Source: Nocardioides sp. AX2bis (GTDB lineage Bacteria > Actinomycetota > Actinomycetes > Propionibacteriales > Nocardioidaceae). From it: a stretch of 64,000 nt of DNA. Below, piece after piece: positions 7,348 to 16,286 of this stretch. The position numbers and the translations under genes were made by a program. Position 1 is the first letter of the stretch; each line of letters opens with the position of its first letter. The DNA lies in NCBI RefSeq assembly GCF_902506435.1, contig NZ_LR733215.1:62139-126138 (forward strand). The letters are read 5' to 3'. The notes beneath the pieces were generated by a model, which saw only the letters and a program-made list of their open reading frames with translations, did no database searches and was not told the DNA's origin.

Positions 7348-7905
7348 TCAGGCGTTGCCGGCCTGCGACGCGGCCTCGGTCTCGCTGGTGGCGCCCTCGG
7401 TGGAGAGGTGACCGCCGGCGTTCTCGAGGTGCGCGCGCACGAACCAGTGGAACAGCTCGAGCTTGTCGACCTGGCCGATCAGCATGTCCTCGGTGACCGG
7501 GTCGAGGTCGCCCGCGGTCTCGATCGCCTCGCGGTGGCTGGTCAGCACGCCGTGGTAGACGACGTCGAGCGCGCCGAGGTGGGCCTGGGTGACGTCGCGG
7601 CGCAGGGAGTACTCGTCCCACTGGCGCTCGGAGACGATCGAGCCGGGGGTGCCCTTGGGCGAGCCGCCGAGGGTCGCGATGCGCTCGGCGAGGTCGTCGG
7701 CGTACCCGCGGACCTCCTCGACGTGCGGGTCGATCATCTCGTGGACGGCGATGAAGTGGGGGCCCACGACGTTCCAGTGCACGTGCTTCAGCGTGAGGTG
7801 CAGGTCGTTCATGGCGTGGAGACGGTCCTGGAGCAGGCCGACGAGCGTGCGCGCGTCGTCCTCGGACATGCCGGGGGTCGTGTAGTAGATCTTCTCGGTG
7901 CTCAT
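7348..7905 (-). CDS. dps: Dps-family ferritin-like DNA-protection protein
   Basis: A 185-residue four-helix protein of the Dps family. The inter-subunit ferroxidase residues are visible: His in LKHVHWNVVGPHF, and His, Asp and Glu in HEMIDPHVEEVRGYADDLAER. Dps forms dodecamers that oxidise and store iron using peroxide, and often coat DNA under oxidative or stationary stress. The C-terminal tail is Ser/Thr/Glu/Ala rich rather than lysine rich, so DNA binding through it is not evident. It is a single gene, convergent with the helicase. Start ATG 7905 has only a weak GAAG-like ribosome site. Confidence 0.92.
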   Translation of the reverse strand: MSTEKIYYTTPGMSEDDARTLVGLLQDRLHAMNDLHLTLKHVHWNVVGPHFIAVHEMIDPHVEEVRGYADDLAERIATLGGSPKGTPGSIVSERQWDEYSLRRDVTQAHLGALDVVYHGVLTSHREAIETAGDLDPVTEDMLIGQVDKLELFHWFVRAHLENAGGHLSTEGATSETEAASQAGNA

Positions 7906-8035
7906 GCTTCGACGGTAGCGGCGCCGCGAACGGCGGCAGGTCACCCCTGGGGACCTGCCCGCCGAGGGTGCGCGGGCGTGCCGACCAGCCCCCGGTCGGG
8001 GCCACGGCGGGGCCCGGATGGTCCACACTGGCGGC

Positions 8036-9973
8036 ATGCCCGGTGCCGCCCTCGTCCGCCCCTCGCTCGCGGTGCTGGTCGCCCTGGCCCTGACCGGCTG
8101 CTCCGGCGGGGGGGACGACACCCCCGGCCCGCAGGAGCCGGCCCTGGCCCTGGCGGCCGCGCTCGACGGCGGGCTCCAGGACGGGGAGATGGACGGCCTG
8201 GCCTTCGTCGACTCGAGCGTCACCGACGTCGAGGCGGACTGGTCCGACACCACCGAAGGCCTCGGGGACCTGGTCCCGACCGTCGCGGTCTCGGGCGTCG
8301 CCGAGACCGAGGACGAGCCGGTCGAGGGCGTCGAGACCGCCGCGGCCACGTTGGACTGGTCCTGGGACGTCGCCGGCAAGCCGTGGACCTACACCACGAC
8401 CGTCCCGATGCGGCTCCCCGAGACGGACGACGCGGGCTCCGGGACCTGGGAGCTGCAGTGGAGCCGGACCGTGGTCGAGCCCAGCCTGCGCGAGGCGACC
8501 ACGCTCGCGCTGACCCCGGTCGCCGCCCGCCGCGGCGAGGTCCTGGGTGGTGACGGCGAGGCGCTGGTGACCGACCGGCTGGTGACCCGGGTGGGCATCG
8601 ACCGGACGCAGGTCCCGGCCGCGCGGGCGGCGGCCTCGGCGCGTGCCCTGGCGGCGCTGGTCGACGTGGCGCCGGGGCCGTACGCCGAGCGGGTCGAGGA
8701 GGCCGGCGACGCCGCCTTCGTCGAGGCGCTCGTGCTGCGCACCGAGGACGTGCCGCCGCCCGTCGGTCCGGGGGTCGCCGAGATCGACGGAGCCCGGTTG
8801 ATCTCCGACCGGCTGCCGCTGGCCCCCACCCGCGAGTTCGCCGCACCGATCCTCGGCACGGTCGGCGAGGTCACGGCCGAGATGGTCGAGGAGGACCCCG
8901 AGGCGTACGCCCCCGGCGACGTCGCCGGCCTGTCCGGGCTCCAGGCGCGCTACGACGACGTGCTCCGTGGCACCGACGGCGCCGTGCTGAGCGCGGTCGC
9001 CCCCGACGGGCGGGAGCGTCGCCTGGTGCGGGTGGCCGACCAGGACGGCGATCCGCTGCGGACCACGCTCGACGAGGACCTGCAGCTGCTGGCCGAGGAG
9101 GTGCTGGCCGACGTCGGTCCGGCCAGCGCGCTGGTCGCGCTGCGCCCGAGCGACGGCGCCGTGCTGGCCGCCGCGAGCGGGCCCGGCGCCGAGGGGCTGA
9201 ACGTCGCCACCTACGGGCAGTACGCCCCCGGCTCCACGTTCAAGATCGTCAGCTCCCTGGCGCTGCTCCGCGGCGGCCTGACCCCCACCTCGACCGTGCC
9301 GTGCACGCCGACCGTGACCGTCGACGGCCGGGTCTTCGAGAACTACGACGACTACCCGGCCGGGTCCCTGGGCCGGGTGCCGCTGCGTACCGCGGTCGCG
9401 CAGTCGTGCAACACCGCGATGATCGCCGAGCGCGACCGGGCCGGCGCCGACGGCGTGGCCACCGCGGCCGCCGCCCTCGGGCTCGGGGTCGACCGCGACC
9501 TCGGCTTCCCGTCCTACTTCGGCCAGGTCGGCACGCCCGGGTCCGAGACCGGGCGCGCGGCGACGATGATCGGGCAGGGCGAGGTGCTGGCCTCGCCGAT
9601 GGCGATGGCCGCCGTGGTCGGCTCGGTCCAGCAGGGCGCCCGCGTGACGCCGCGGCTGCTGCCGGACGTGGAGGTCGACACCGACGCCGGCGACGAGCAG
9701 CCGCTGACCTCGACCGAGGCCGAGCAGCTGCGCGGCATGCTCCGCGCGGTGGTCACCGAGGGGAGCGGCTCGTCGCTGGCCGACCTGTCGGGACCGCCGG
9801 TGATCGCCAAGACGGGCACGGCGGAGTTCGAGGACGGCGGCGAGCTGCGTACCCGCGCCTGGATGGTGGCGGCGCAGGGCGACCTGGCCGTGGCGGTCCT
9901 GGTGGCCGAGGGGAGCAGCGGGTCGGGCACGGCCGGACCGTTGCTCGAAGCGTTCCTGCGCACCGCCGGCTGA
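8036..9973 (+). CDS. Lipoprotein penicillin-binding protein (class B, MecA-like)
   Basis: The 645-residue product begins with a lipoprotein signal ending LALTGC, so it is anchored to the outer membrane face. An NTF2-like N-terminal domain (about residues 35-150) resembling MecA_N precedes the dimerisation region and the transpeptidase domain. Active-site motifs are complete: SxxK as STFK (Ser about 400), SxN as SCN (about 457-459), and KTG as KTGT (Lys about 592). It should cross-link peptidoglycan and bind beta-lactams. ATG 8036 is preferred over the in-frame ATG at 8018 because it places the lipobox normally. It is monocistronic. Whether it is a low-affinity PBP like MecA cannot be judged. 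Confidence 0.9.
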   Translation: MPGAALVRPSLAVLVALALTGCSGGGDDTPGPQEPALALAAALDGGLQDGEMDGLAFVDSSVTDVEADWSDTTEGLGDLVPTVAVSGVAETEDEPVEGVETAAATLDWSWDVAGKPWTYTTTVPMRLPETDDAGSGTWELQWSRTVVEPSLREATTLALTPVAARRGEVLGGDGEALVTDRLVTRVGIDRTQVPAARAAASARALAALVDVAPGPYAERVEEAGDAAFVEALVLRTEDVPPPVGPGVAEIDGARLISDRLPLAPTREFAAPILGTVGEVTAEMVEEDPEAYAPGDVAGLSGLQARYDDVLRGTDGAVLSAVAPDGRERRLVRVADQDGDPLRTTLDEDLQLLAEEVLADVGPASALVALRPSDGAVLAAASGPGAEGLNVATYGQYAPGSTFKIVSSLALLRGGLTPTSTVPCTPTVTVDGRVFENYDDYPAGSLGRVPLRTAVAQSCNTAMIAERDRAGADGVATAAAALGLGVDRDLGFPSYFGQVGTPGSETGRAATMIGQGEVLASPMAMAAVVGSVQQGARVTPRLLPDVEVDTDAGDEQPLTSTEAEQLRGMLRAVVTEGSGSSLADLSGPPVIAKTGTAEFEDGGELRTRAWMVAAQGDLAVAVLVAEGSSGSGTAGPLLEAFLRTAG

Positions 9974-10004
9974 GACACGACGCCGGCCGGGACGTTCGGG
10001 CCGA

Positions 10005-10083
10005 AATGAGAGGAAGCCCCTCGCCGCATGGGGTCAGCGAGGGGCTCCCGGTCGTCTCCAGATGCTCCCTCCGAAGCCGACGG
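10005..10083 (-). ncRNA. Candidate small RNA with its own promoter and terminator
   Basis: On the minus strand a promoter-like pair, TTGCGC (10116-10111) and TATAGT (10094-10089) with a 16-base spacer, precedes a roughly 78-base non-coding stretch. It ends in a hairpin (arms AGCCCCTCGC and its complement at 10015-10046) followed by the pyrimidine-rich TTCCTCTCATTTC. The TATAGT box is strikingly AT-rich for this genome. No open frame of note lies inside. The same hairpin could end the PBP transcript on the plus strand. I see no match to 6C, 4.5S or tmRNA signatures. Ends are estimates. Confidence 0.4.
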
Positions 10084-10179
10084 CGGCAACTATACGCGTC
10101 CGGCGTGCGCGCGCAAGGCCGTCCTGGCTCACCCGCCGGGCCGGTCCGGCCGGCAGGACCGCGTGCCACAGTGGCGTCC

Positions 10180-11655
10180 ATGAGCCACCTCGACGCCCTG
10201 CAGCTGCTCCCCACCGACCACCGCGCGCTCCTCGTCGGCGGGCAGTGGCGGCCCTCGTCCGACGGGGCCCGGTTCGAGGTGACCGACCCGGCCGACGGGT
10301 CGGTGGTCTGCGAGGTGGCCGACGGCACCGCCGAGGACGCCACCGCCGCCCTGGACGCCGCGGTCGCCGCCCAGCCCGGCTGGGCGGCCACGCCCCCGCG
10401 CGAGCGGGGCGAGGTGCTGCGGCGCGCCTTCGAGCTGCTGGTCGAGCGCGCCGACGAGGTCGCGGCGCTGATGAGCCTCGAGATGGGCAAGCCGCTCGCC
10501 GAGGCGCGCGGCGAGGTGGCCTACGGCGCCGAGTTCTTCCGCTGGTTCGCCGAGGAGGCGGTGCGCATCCACGGGCTGTGGATGCAGGCCCCCGCCGGCG
10601 GCAGCCGGATCCTGACGATGAAGAAGCCGGTCGGGCCCTGCCTGTTCATCACGCCCTGGAACTTCCCGCTGGCCATGGGCACCCGCAAGATCGCCCCGGC
10701 CGTCGCGGCCGGCTGCACGATGGTGCTCAAGCCGGCCTCGCAGACGCCGCTGACGATGCTGGTCCTCGCCGGGATCCTGGCAGAGGCCGGGCTGCCCGAC
10801 GGCGTGCTCAACGTCGTGCCCACCACCCGCGACGCCGACCTCTCCACGACGCTGCAGGCCGACGACCGCCTGCGCAAGGTCAGCTTCACCGGTTCCACCG
10901 CGGTCGGCCGGAAGCTCGTCGAGCAGTCCGCCCCCGGGCTGCAGCGGGTCAGCATGGAGCTCGGCGGCAACGCCCCCTTCCTGGTCTTCGAGGACGCCGA
11001 CCTCGACGCCGCCGTCGACGGGGCGATGGTGGCCAAGATGCGCAACATGGGCGAGGCCTGCACCTCGGCCAACCGGTTCCTGGTCCACTCCGCGGTCGCG
11101 GAGCAGTTCGGGGCCCGCCTGGCCGAGCGGATGGGCGCACTGACCGTCGGTCGCGGGCAGGACGACGGCGTGGACGTCGGGCCGCTGATCGACGCGAAGG
11201 CCGTCGAGTCCGTCACCGGTCTCGTCGACGAGGCGGTCGCCGACGGCGCGCGCCTGCTGACCGGGGGCGCGGCCCGCGAGGGTGCCGGCCACTTCGTCGA
11301 GCCGACCGTGCTGGTCGACGTCGCGGCCTCGTCGCGGATCAACCGCGAGGAGATCTTCGGCCCGGTCGCGCCGATCACCACCTTCGAGACCGAGTCCGAG
11401 GCGGTGGCGCGCGCCAACGACACCGAGTACGGCCTGTCGTCCTACGTCTACACGCGCGACCTGGCCCGCAGCATCCGTGTCGCGGAGGGGCTCGCCTTCG
11501 GGATGGTCGGCCTCAACACCGGGCTGGTCTCCAACGCCGCGGCTCCCTTCGGCGGCATGAAGGCCTCCGGCTTCGGCCGCGAGGGCGGCTTCGAGGGGAT
11601 CGAGGAGTACCTCGAGACCACCTACGTCGCGCTGCCCGTACCGGCCGCCGAGTGA
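10180..11655 (+). CDS. gabD: NAD(P)-dependent succinate-semialdehyde dehydrogenase
   Basis: A 491-residue aldehyde dehydrogenase. The catalytic cysteine (about 294) lies in NMGEACTSANRF, the GabD-type form of the motif, and the general-base Glu (about 260) in VSMELGGNAPF. Cofactor-binding stretches TPWNFPLAMGTRKIAPA and FTGSTAVGRKL are intact, as is the EEIFGPVAP motif. The enzyme oxidises succinate semialdehyde to succinate in 4-aminobutyrate and related degradation; other short aldehydes are possible. ATG 10180 begins the family N-terminus. The gene stands alone, with no GabT aminotransferase nearby. Confidence 0.9.
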   Translation: MSHLDALQLLPTDHRALLVGGQWRPSSDGARFEVTDPADGSVVCEVADGTAEDATAALDAAVAAQPGWAATPPRERGEVLRRAFELLVERADEVAALMSLEMGKPLAEARGEVAYGAEFFRWFAEEAVRIHGLWMQAPAGGSRILTMKKPVGPCLFITPWNFPLAMGTRKIAPAVAAGCTMVLKPASQTPLTMLVLAGILAEAGLPDGVLNVVPTTRDADLSTTLQADDRLRKVSFTGSTAVGRKLVEQSAPGLQRVSMELGGNAPFLVFEDADLDAAVDGAMVAKMRNMGEACTSANRFLVHSAVAEQFGARLAERMGALTVGRGQDDGVDVGPLIDAKAVESVTGLVDEAVADGARLLTGGAAREGAGHFVEPTVLVDVAASSRINREEIFGPVAPITTFETESEAVARANDTEYGLSSYVYTRDLARSIRVAEGLAFGMVGLNTGLVSNAAAPFGGMKASGFGREGGFEGIEEYLETTYVALPVPAAE

Positions 11656-11684
11656 TCGTCGCCCCGGGCTGACGAGGGACGGTC

Positions 11685-12730
11685 GTGGAGGTCTTCGGTG
11701 ACGTCGCCGCGGTCTGGCGCGACTTCGGCACCTACGAGGCGCGTGACGGGTGCTTCCACGACTGGGCCGTGCGGGTCGCCGACGACCCCGCGGTGCTGGC
11801 CTGGCTCGGCACGCTGGCCTCGGACCGCGAGCGCCAGCCCAACCTGGTGCTCGCGGCCGCCCGCTGGAACGGGGTCGCGGCACCCGGCCCGTACGCCGCC
11901 CTGCGCGCCGCCCTGCTCGACGACGACGCCGAGGTACGTCCGCGGGCCCGGTCCGCGCGACCGTCGCGGCCCGACGGACCCAGACCAACGAGGTCGGCCG
12001 CCTGGCGACCCTGACCCCGGTCCTCAGCCTCCTGGCGGCCCGCCACGACGAGCCGTTGGCCCTGCTGGAGATCGGCGCCAGCGCCGGGCTGTGCCTCCAC
12101 CCGGACCGCTGGGACTACACCTGGCACCTGCCCACCGGTGAGATGTCGACCGACCACGGTGCTGCGGGCCGGTTGACCTGCGAGGTCACCGGTCCGGTGC
12201 CGGGTCCGGAGGTGTGGCCGGACGGACCTCTGCCGGTGGCGTGGCGTGGTGGGCTGGACCTCGCGCCGGTCGACGTCATCGACGACGACCAGGTCGCGTG
12301 GCTCGAGACGCTGGTCTGGCCCGAGCACGACGACCGGCGCGCCCGGCTGCGTACCGCGGTCGAGGTCGCCCGGACGGACCCGCCGGCGGTGGTCACCGCC
12401 GACCTGGCCGCACCGGCGGGGCTCGACCGCCTCGACGGACTGGTCGAGGAGGCCGGGCGGCACGGCCGGGTGGTGGTGATGCACAGCGCCGTCACCGCCT
12501 ACCTGCCGGTCGCGGCCCGTCAGGTGCTCGAGCAGCGGCTGCGCGGCCTGGTGGCGGCCGGGCGCGCGCACTGGCTGTCGAACGAGGGCAAGCGGGTCCA
12601 CCCCGCGGTGACCGCGACCGGCCCGTCGGTGCCCGACGACCTCGCGACCTTCGTCCTCGGCCTCGACGGGCAGGCGGTGGCCTGGACCCACGGGCACGGC
12701 CGCAGCATGCGCTGGGTCGCCCCGCGCTAG
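11685..12730 (+). pseudogene. DUF2332-family gene with a frameshift
   Basis: Two overlapping frames together encode one DUF2332 protein. The first, from GTG 11685, covers the N-terminus (WRDFGTYEARDG to ALLDDDAEVRP). The second picks up at about 11,945 and carries RRTQTNEVGRLATL, the hallmark LLEIGASAGLCLHPDRW, and a C-terminus ending WTHGHGRSMRWVAPR at 12,730. Joining them requires one missing base, located roughly between 11,930 and 11,960 in a GC-run (GTCCGCGGGCCC). Everything else reads as a normal, ungapped family member of about 347 residues. So it is either a recent pseudogene or a one-base sequencing error. Function of the family is unknown; the GASAGL motif resembles a nucleotide- or SAM-binding loop. 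Confidence 0.75.
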
Positions 12731-13770
12731 AGCGGGGGGTGGCCCAGCGCGTCGACCAGCGCGCGGCGGGAGGTGACGCCGAGCTTGCGGTAGACCCGGG
12801 AGAGGTGCCACTCGACCGCCTTGACCGAGATCCCCGCGGCGGCGGCGATCTCGCGGTTGGTGGCTCCCTGGGCGGCGGGCTCGACGACGCGCCGCTCCGA
12901 GGCGGTCAGCCGCTCGAGGTGCGGCCACGACGCCGTGGTCCCGGAGGCGTCCAGGAGCCGGCGCGCCCGGCCGAGCAGCGGCCAGAGGCCCTCGGTCAGG
13001 GCGTAGTGCTCGACCGAGGACAGCAGGCGTACGGCCTCCTGCTGCGCCGCCGGGTCGGCCGGCCCGCCGGAGCCGAGCAGCAGCAGGCCCGCCAGGTCGG
13101 TGTCGACCTGGGCGGCGAGCCGGAGCGCGACCACCCCGTCGAGGGCGCGGCGCGCCTGGAGCAGCCGGGCCTCCCGGCAGCCGGTGGTGTCGAGGACCGC
13201 GAGGACCCGCAGGGCCTGGGCGGCGTCGTGGGCCGAGCCGGACACGCGGGCGGCCGCGAGGTGCTCCTCGGCCAGCGCGACGGCCTCGTCGCGACGGCCC
13301 ACCCGCGCCAGTGCGAACGCGGCGGCGACGCGCCAGCACGGACCCGTGGTCGCGCCCTCGACGTGCGCCTGGGCCCCGGCGGCGTGGAGCAGGTCGACCG
13401 CGGCGGCGGGGTCGCCCTGCGCCGCGGCCAGCTCGCCGGCCGCGTGCAGGTCGTGGGCGCACGCGACGACGGGCTGCCCGTCCCAGGCCTCCCCGGTCGC
13501 GGGGCGCAGGCTGACGCCGACCAGGACCTCGGCAGCGGCCGCCAGCTCCCCCTGGGCCAGCAGCGCGTCGACCAGGCCCTCCCGGGCCGGTGCCGCGACG
13601 GCCCGGTCCGTCGTGCCGACCAGGACCTCGAACGCGGCACGCGCGTCCCGGACGCGGCCGGCCCGCAGCGCGTCCTGCGCGAGCCGGAGCCGTACGTCCG
13701 GCGACGGCAGCGCCCGCGTCGGCGCGCAGCCGACGGCGATCACGGGGACGGCGGGATCGGAGACGAGCAC
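12727..13770 (-). CDS. LuxR-type regulator resembling the C-terminal half of a LAL protein
   Basis: The 347-residue product has a long helical, TPR-like Ala/Leu/Arg-rich region (residues 1-285) and a C-terminal LuxR DNA-binding domain (LTASERRVVEPAAQGATNRE, then GISVKAVEWHLSRVYRKLGV). Large LAL regulators have an N-terminal AAA ATPase before such repeats, but none is present here and the start (GTG 13770) has no room for one. It may be a truncated derivative or a natural ATPase-less form. The last base of the usual EIAxxLxIS helix region is preserved, so DNA binding is likely. Its stop overlaps that of the DUF2332 gene within a shared CTAG. A palindrome lies just upstream. Confidence 0.8.
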   Translation of the reverse strand: MLVSDPAVPVIAVGCAPTRALPSPDVRLRLAQDALRAGRVRDARAAFEVLVGTTDRAVAAPAREGLVDALLAQGELAAAAEVLVGVSLRPATGEAWDGQPVVACAHDLHAAGELAAAQGDPAAAVDLLHAAGAQAHVEGATTGPCWRVAAAFALARVGRRDEAVALAEEHLAAARVSGSAHDAAQALRVLAVLDTTGCREARLLQARRALDGVVALRLAAQVDTDLAGLLLLGSGGPADPAAQQEAVRLLSSVEHYALTEGLWPLLGRARRLLDASGTTASWPHLERLTASERRVVEPAAQGATNREIAAAAGISVKAVEWHLSRVYRKLGVTSRRALVDALGHPPL

Positions 13771-13783
13771 TCCCGGACCCTAG

Positions 13784-13800
13784 GAGCACCGACGGTGCTC
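13784..13800. promoter_or_regulatory. GAGCACC-GAC-GGTGCTC palindrome upstream of the LuxR gene
   Basis: A perfect 7-3-7 inverted repeat lies 14-30 bases upstream of the LuxR start and 34 bases after the stop of the upstream gene on the same strand. It could be an operator for the regulator or a weak intergenic hairpin. Confidence 0.4.
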
Positions 13801-13833
13801 GCGAGGCAGGACGACGAATCCCGTCGACCCGGT

Positions 13834-14427
13834 TCAGTCCGGGGGTGCCCCTGTCTCGCGGCCGAGGTGGGCCAGCAGCCGCTCCGAGTCACCGGCCCCG
13901 GGCGGGACGTCCAGGCGGGGGCCGAACCTCCCCGCGCGGTCGTCGGCCGGGGCCAGTGCGTGGGCGGCACCGACCAGGCCCCGGGCCAGGGGGTCCGGCA
14001 GCCGGCGCAGACCCGGGGCGGGCGGGCGCCGTACGGAGCGCGCCACGTCGTTGCCGTGGACCGCGACCTCGAGCGCGGCCGCCAGGACCACCGTCGTCGC
14101 GGGCAGCGCGGCCCCACCGACCTCGACCACGGGGACGGGCCGGTCCCAGGCCTCCACCAGGTCCCGGGTCTTGGCGCGGAGGTCGTCGGCGGTGGCGACC
14201 GGGCGGACCAGGAGCGCCGGGCTGGCGGGGGACAGCCAGACCCGGCCGCCCGCGGCCTCGGTGAAGGCGTCGAGGGCGTCGTCGAGGTGCGCCAGCAGGT
14301 CGGCCAGGCACCAGTCGGCGCACGGCGTCGGGCGCGCGAGGTCGTCGAGGGTCACCGCGGCCAGCGCCGACCGGGTGTAGGTCACCGCTGCCGCGAGGAG
14401 CTCGACGCCCGCAGGCGTCGGGGTCAT
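13834..14427 (-). CDS. TIGR03086-type mycothiol-dependent enzyme relative
   Basis: A 197-residue protein of the actinobacterial TIGR03086/maleylpyruvate-isomerase-like family. It has the PTPCADWCLADLLAHL segment with the metal-binding His and a downstream ALEVAVHGNDVARS helix. Members share the DinB-like four-helix metal site and are presumed to use mycothiol, but most have no known substrate. Its ATG overlaps the stop of the upstream sigma factor by one base (TGATG), so the two are translationally coupled. This suggests the enzyme is co-expressed with the ECF sigma factor. A second family member is at 38,986. Confidence 0.82.
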   Translation of the reverse strand: MTPTPAGVELLAAAVTYTRSALAAVTLDDLARPTPCADWCLADLLAHLDDALDAFTEAAGGRVWLSPASPALLVRPVATADDLRAKTRDLVEAWDRPVPVVEVGGAALPATTVVLAAALEVAVHGNDVARSVRRPPAPGLRRLPDPLARGLVGAAHALAPADDRAGRFGPRLDVPPGAGDSERLLAHLGRETGAPPD

Positions 14428-15440
14428 CAGACCGGGGCGTGGTCGGCCGGGAGGTGGTCGGGCAGGCCGAACCGGGCGAAGAGGCCGGGGTCGAAGAACG
14501 CGCCGACGTGGGCCACCCGGTCACCGTCGAGCGTCAGCACCTGCAGCTGGAACGGCGTGAAGCCACCGTCGGGGCCGCGCATGTAGAGGCCCAGAGCGGG
14601 CTGGCCGTTCGCGGTCGTGCGCAGCATCGGCATGTCCAGCGAGCCGCCCGGGCACTGGGTGTCGATCAGCTCGCCGATCGTCGTCGAGCCGCGGTACCAG
14701 CCGGTGAACGGCGGCATCTCCCACACGGCCTCGGCGGTGAGCAGCGAGACGATCCGGTCGATGTCCTTGCGCCAGAACGCCTCGACGTAGCGCGCCAGCA
14801 GCACCTCCTGCTCGGGGCTGAGGTCGTCGGCCACCGTGTCCTCGGTGAGGCCCCGCTCGGCCATCGTGGCGTGCGCGCGCTGCAGCGCGGAGTTGACCGC
14901 GGTGCTGGTCGTGTCCAGCGCCTCGGCGACCTCGGCGGCGCTCCAGCGCAGCACGTCGCGCAGGATCAGCACGGCACGCTGGCGTGCCGGGAGGTGCTGC
15001 AGTGCGGCGACGAAGGCGAGACGGATCGTGTCCCGCTCGGCCACGGTCACGGCGGCGTCGGGGATCGGCTCGAGCCAGGGGATCTCCGCGTCGGGCGCCA
15101 GCTCGTCGGCGGCCTGCGAGTCGGGCGCCCCGAGACCGGTCGGCAACGGCCGGCGCGGCCGGCCCTCGAGGTTGGTCAGGCAGACGTTGGTGGCGATCCG
15201 GTACAGCCAGGTCCGCACCGAGCTGCGTCCCTGGAACCCCGCCGAGGACCGCCAGGCCCGCAGCAGCGTCTCCTGCACCAGGTCCTCGGCCTCGTGCGCC
15301 GACCCGCTCATCCGGTAGCAGTGGGCGAGCAGCTCGCGGCCGTACCGCGCGGTGAGCGCGTCGAAGTCGTCGAGCTCGGTGCCGGTGGTGCTCCTGCCGG
15401 TCCCGGTCTCGGTCATCGGTGTCTCCTGGGTCAGGCTCAT
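14427..15440 (-). CDS. ECF sigma factor with SnoaL-like C-terminal domain (SigX5/SigG type)
   Basis: The 337-residue product has sigma region 2 (ELLAHCYRMSGSAHEAEDLV then ETLLRAWR), region 4 (LPARQRAVLILRDVLRWSAA, DTTSTAVNSALQRA) and a C-terminal SnoaL/NTF2-like extension (about 205-330) with WEMPPFTGWYRG. ECF factors with this extension usually lack a classic anti-sigma, and the extension modulates activity. ATG 15440 has GGAGG 8 bases upstream; ATG 15416 also has a good AGGAG site and would remove eight residues. It is coupled by TGATG to the TIGR03086 gene. No anti-sigma gene is adjacent. Confidence 0.88.
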   Translation of the reverse strand: MSLTQETPMTETGTGRSTTGTELDDFDALTARYGRELLAHCYRMSGSAHEAEDLVQETLLRAWRSSAGFQGRSSVRTWLYRIATNVCLTNLEGRPRRPLPTGLGAPDSQAADELAPDAEIPWLEPIPDAAVTVAERDTIRLAFVAALQHLPARQRAVLILRDVLRWSAAEVAEALDTTSTAVNSALQRAHATMAERGLTEDTVADDLSPEQEVLLARYVEAFWRKDIDRIVSLLTAEAVWEMPPFTGWYRGSTTIGELIDTQCPGGSLDMPMLRTTANGQPALGLYMRGPDGGFTPFQLQVLTLDGDRVAHVGAFFDPGLFARFGLPDHLPADHAPV

Positions 15441-15541
15441 CGAGGGTGCCTCCGTGCTGGTCGTCAGTGTGCCTGTCCTGACCGACCGCGGTCGAGGCCC
15501 GGACTCATCGGAGCCCGGGCCACGACCTGGCAGCGCCTGGG

Positions 15542-16216
15542 TCAGCTGGAGGTGTTCGTCGACGGCGGCTTCCACTCGTACGGCTGCACGACGACGAACC
15601 CGTCGCCGTGGAAGGCGTACTGGAATGCCTCGCCGGAGCCGCCGCGGACCAGCGAGCTCATCTTCATGCTGTTGACGACCTGCGGCACGAGGTTGCTCGA
15701 CCACGCCACGCAGGCCTGGACGTCGACGAAGGTCGGCTGCTGGCGGCAGTCGAGGAGGACCGGCTGCCCGACCGTGCAGAGCGCGACGGTGCCGTTCCCG
15801 CTCAGCGTCGTGTTGAAGAGCCCACCGGCCATGATCCCGGCGCCCTTCGTGCGGTTGATGTCCCACTGCAGGCCGGCGTCGAAGGCCAGCAGGTTGCGGC
15901 CGTTCACGCTCAGCGCGTCACCGGTCAGCTCGACCTGGAAGAGGTAGCCGGCCTCGTGGGCGAAGAAGACCTCGCCGCGGCCGCTGACCCGCATCAGCGG
16001 GTTGTCCTCGGCGGTGACCATCTTCTTCAGCAGCTTCATCGCGCTGCCGGCGCCCTCGTGGGTGAAGGAGATCTCGCCCTGGAAGGCGACCATCGAGCCC
16101 TTCACGGCCAGGACGTCCTCGCCCAGCGCGACCCGCAGCATCTGCGAGTTCTGCTGGGAGAAGCGCTCGGTGGCCTGGACCTCCTGGTGGCCCTGCTCGA
16201 ACAGGCTGCTGCGCAT
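15542..16216 (-). CDS. AIM24-family protein
   Basis: A 224-residue beta-rich protein of the AIM24 (TerD-neighbour, mitochondrial biogenesis-like) family. It shows the repeated beta-helix features typical of the family: MLRVALGEDVLAVKGSMVAF, AGYLFQVELTGDALSVNGRN, GLFNTTLSGNGTVAL and a closing GDGFVVVQPYEW. Bacterial members are of unknown biochemical role and often occur with stress or membrane genes. ATG 16216 is chosen over an upstream GTG because GAGGAG lies 9 bases before it. It sits between pirin and the ECF sigma gene on the same strand, but intervals of about 70-100 bases suggest separate transcripts. Confidence 0.85.
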   Translation of the reverse strand: MRSSLFEQGHQEVQATERFSQQNSQMLRVALGEDVLAVKGSMVAFQGEISFTHEGAGSAMKLLKKMVTAEDNPLMRVSGRGEVFFAHEAGYLFQVELTGDALSVNGRNLLAFDAGLQWDINRTKGAGIMAGGLFNTTLSGNGTVALCTVGQPVLLDCRQQPTFVDVQACVAWSSNLVPQVVNSMKMSSLVRGGSGEAFQYAFHGDGFVVVQPYEWKPPSTNTSS

Positions 16217-16286
16217 GGGGTGGTCTCCTCGGGTGGGGGTCGCGGTCCCGCGAGGGTGCCACGCCACGGCGGCGTCCGGGGGACGC

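Noticed and set aside
8018..8035. Earlier ATG for the penicillin-binding protein
   Set aside because: It would push the lipoprotein signal inward by six residues; ATG 8036 gives a standard signal length.
10005..10083. 6C RNA, 4.5S RNA or tmRNA
   Set aside because: No C6 loops, no GGUCAGG-type 4.5S motif and no tRNA-like ends.
12214..14586. 790-codon open frame across the DUF2332, LuxR and TIGR03086 genes
   Set aside because: It is antisense to two recognisable genes and low in complexity.
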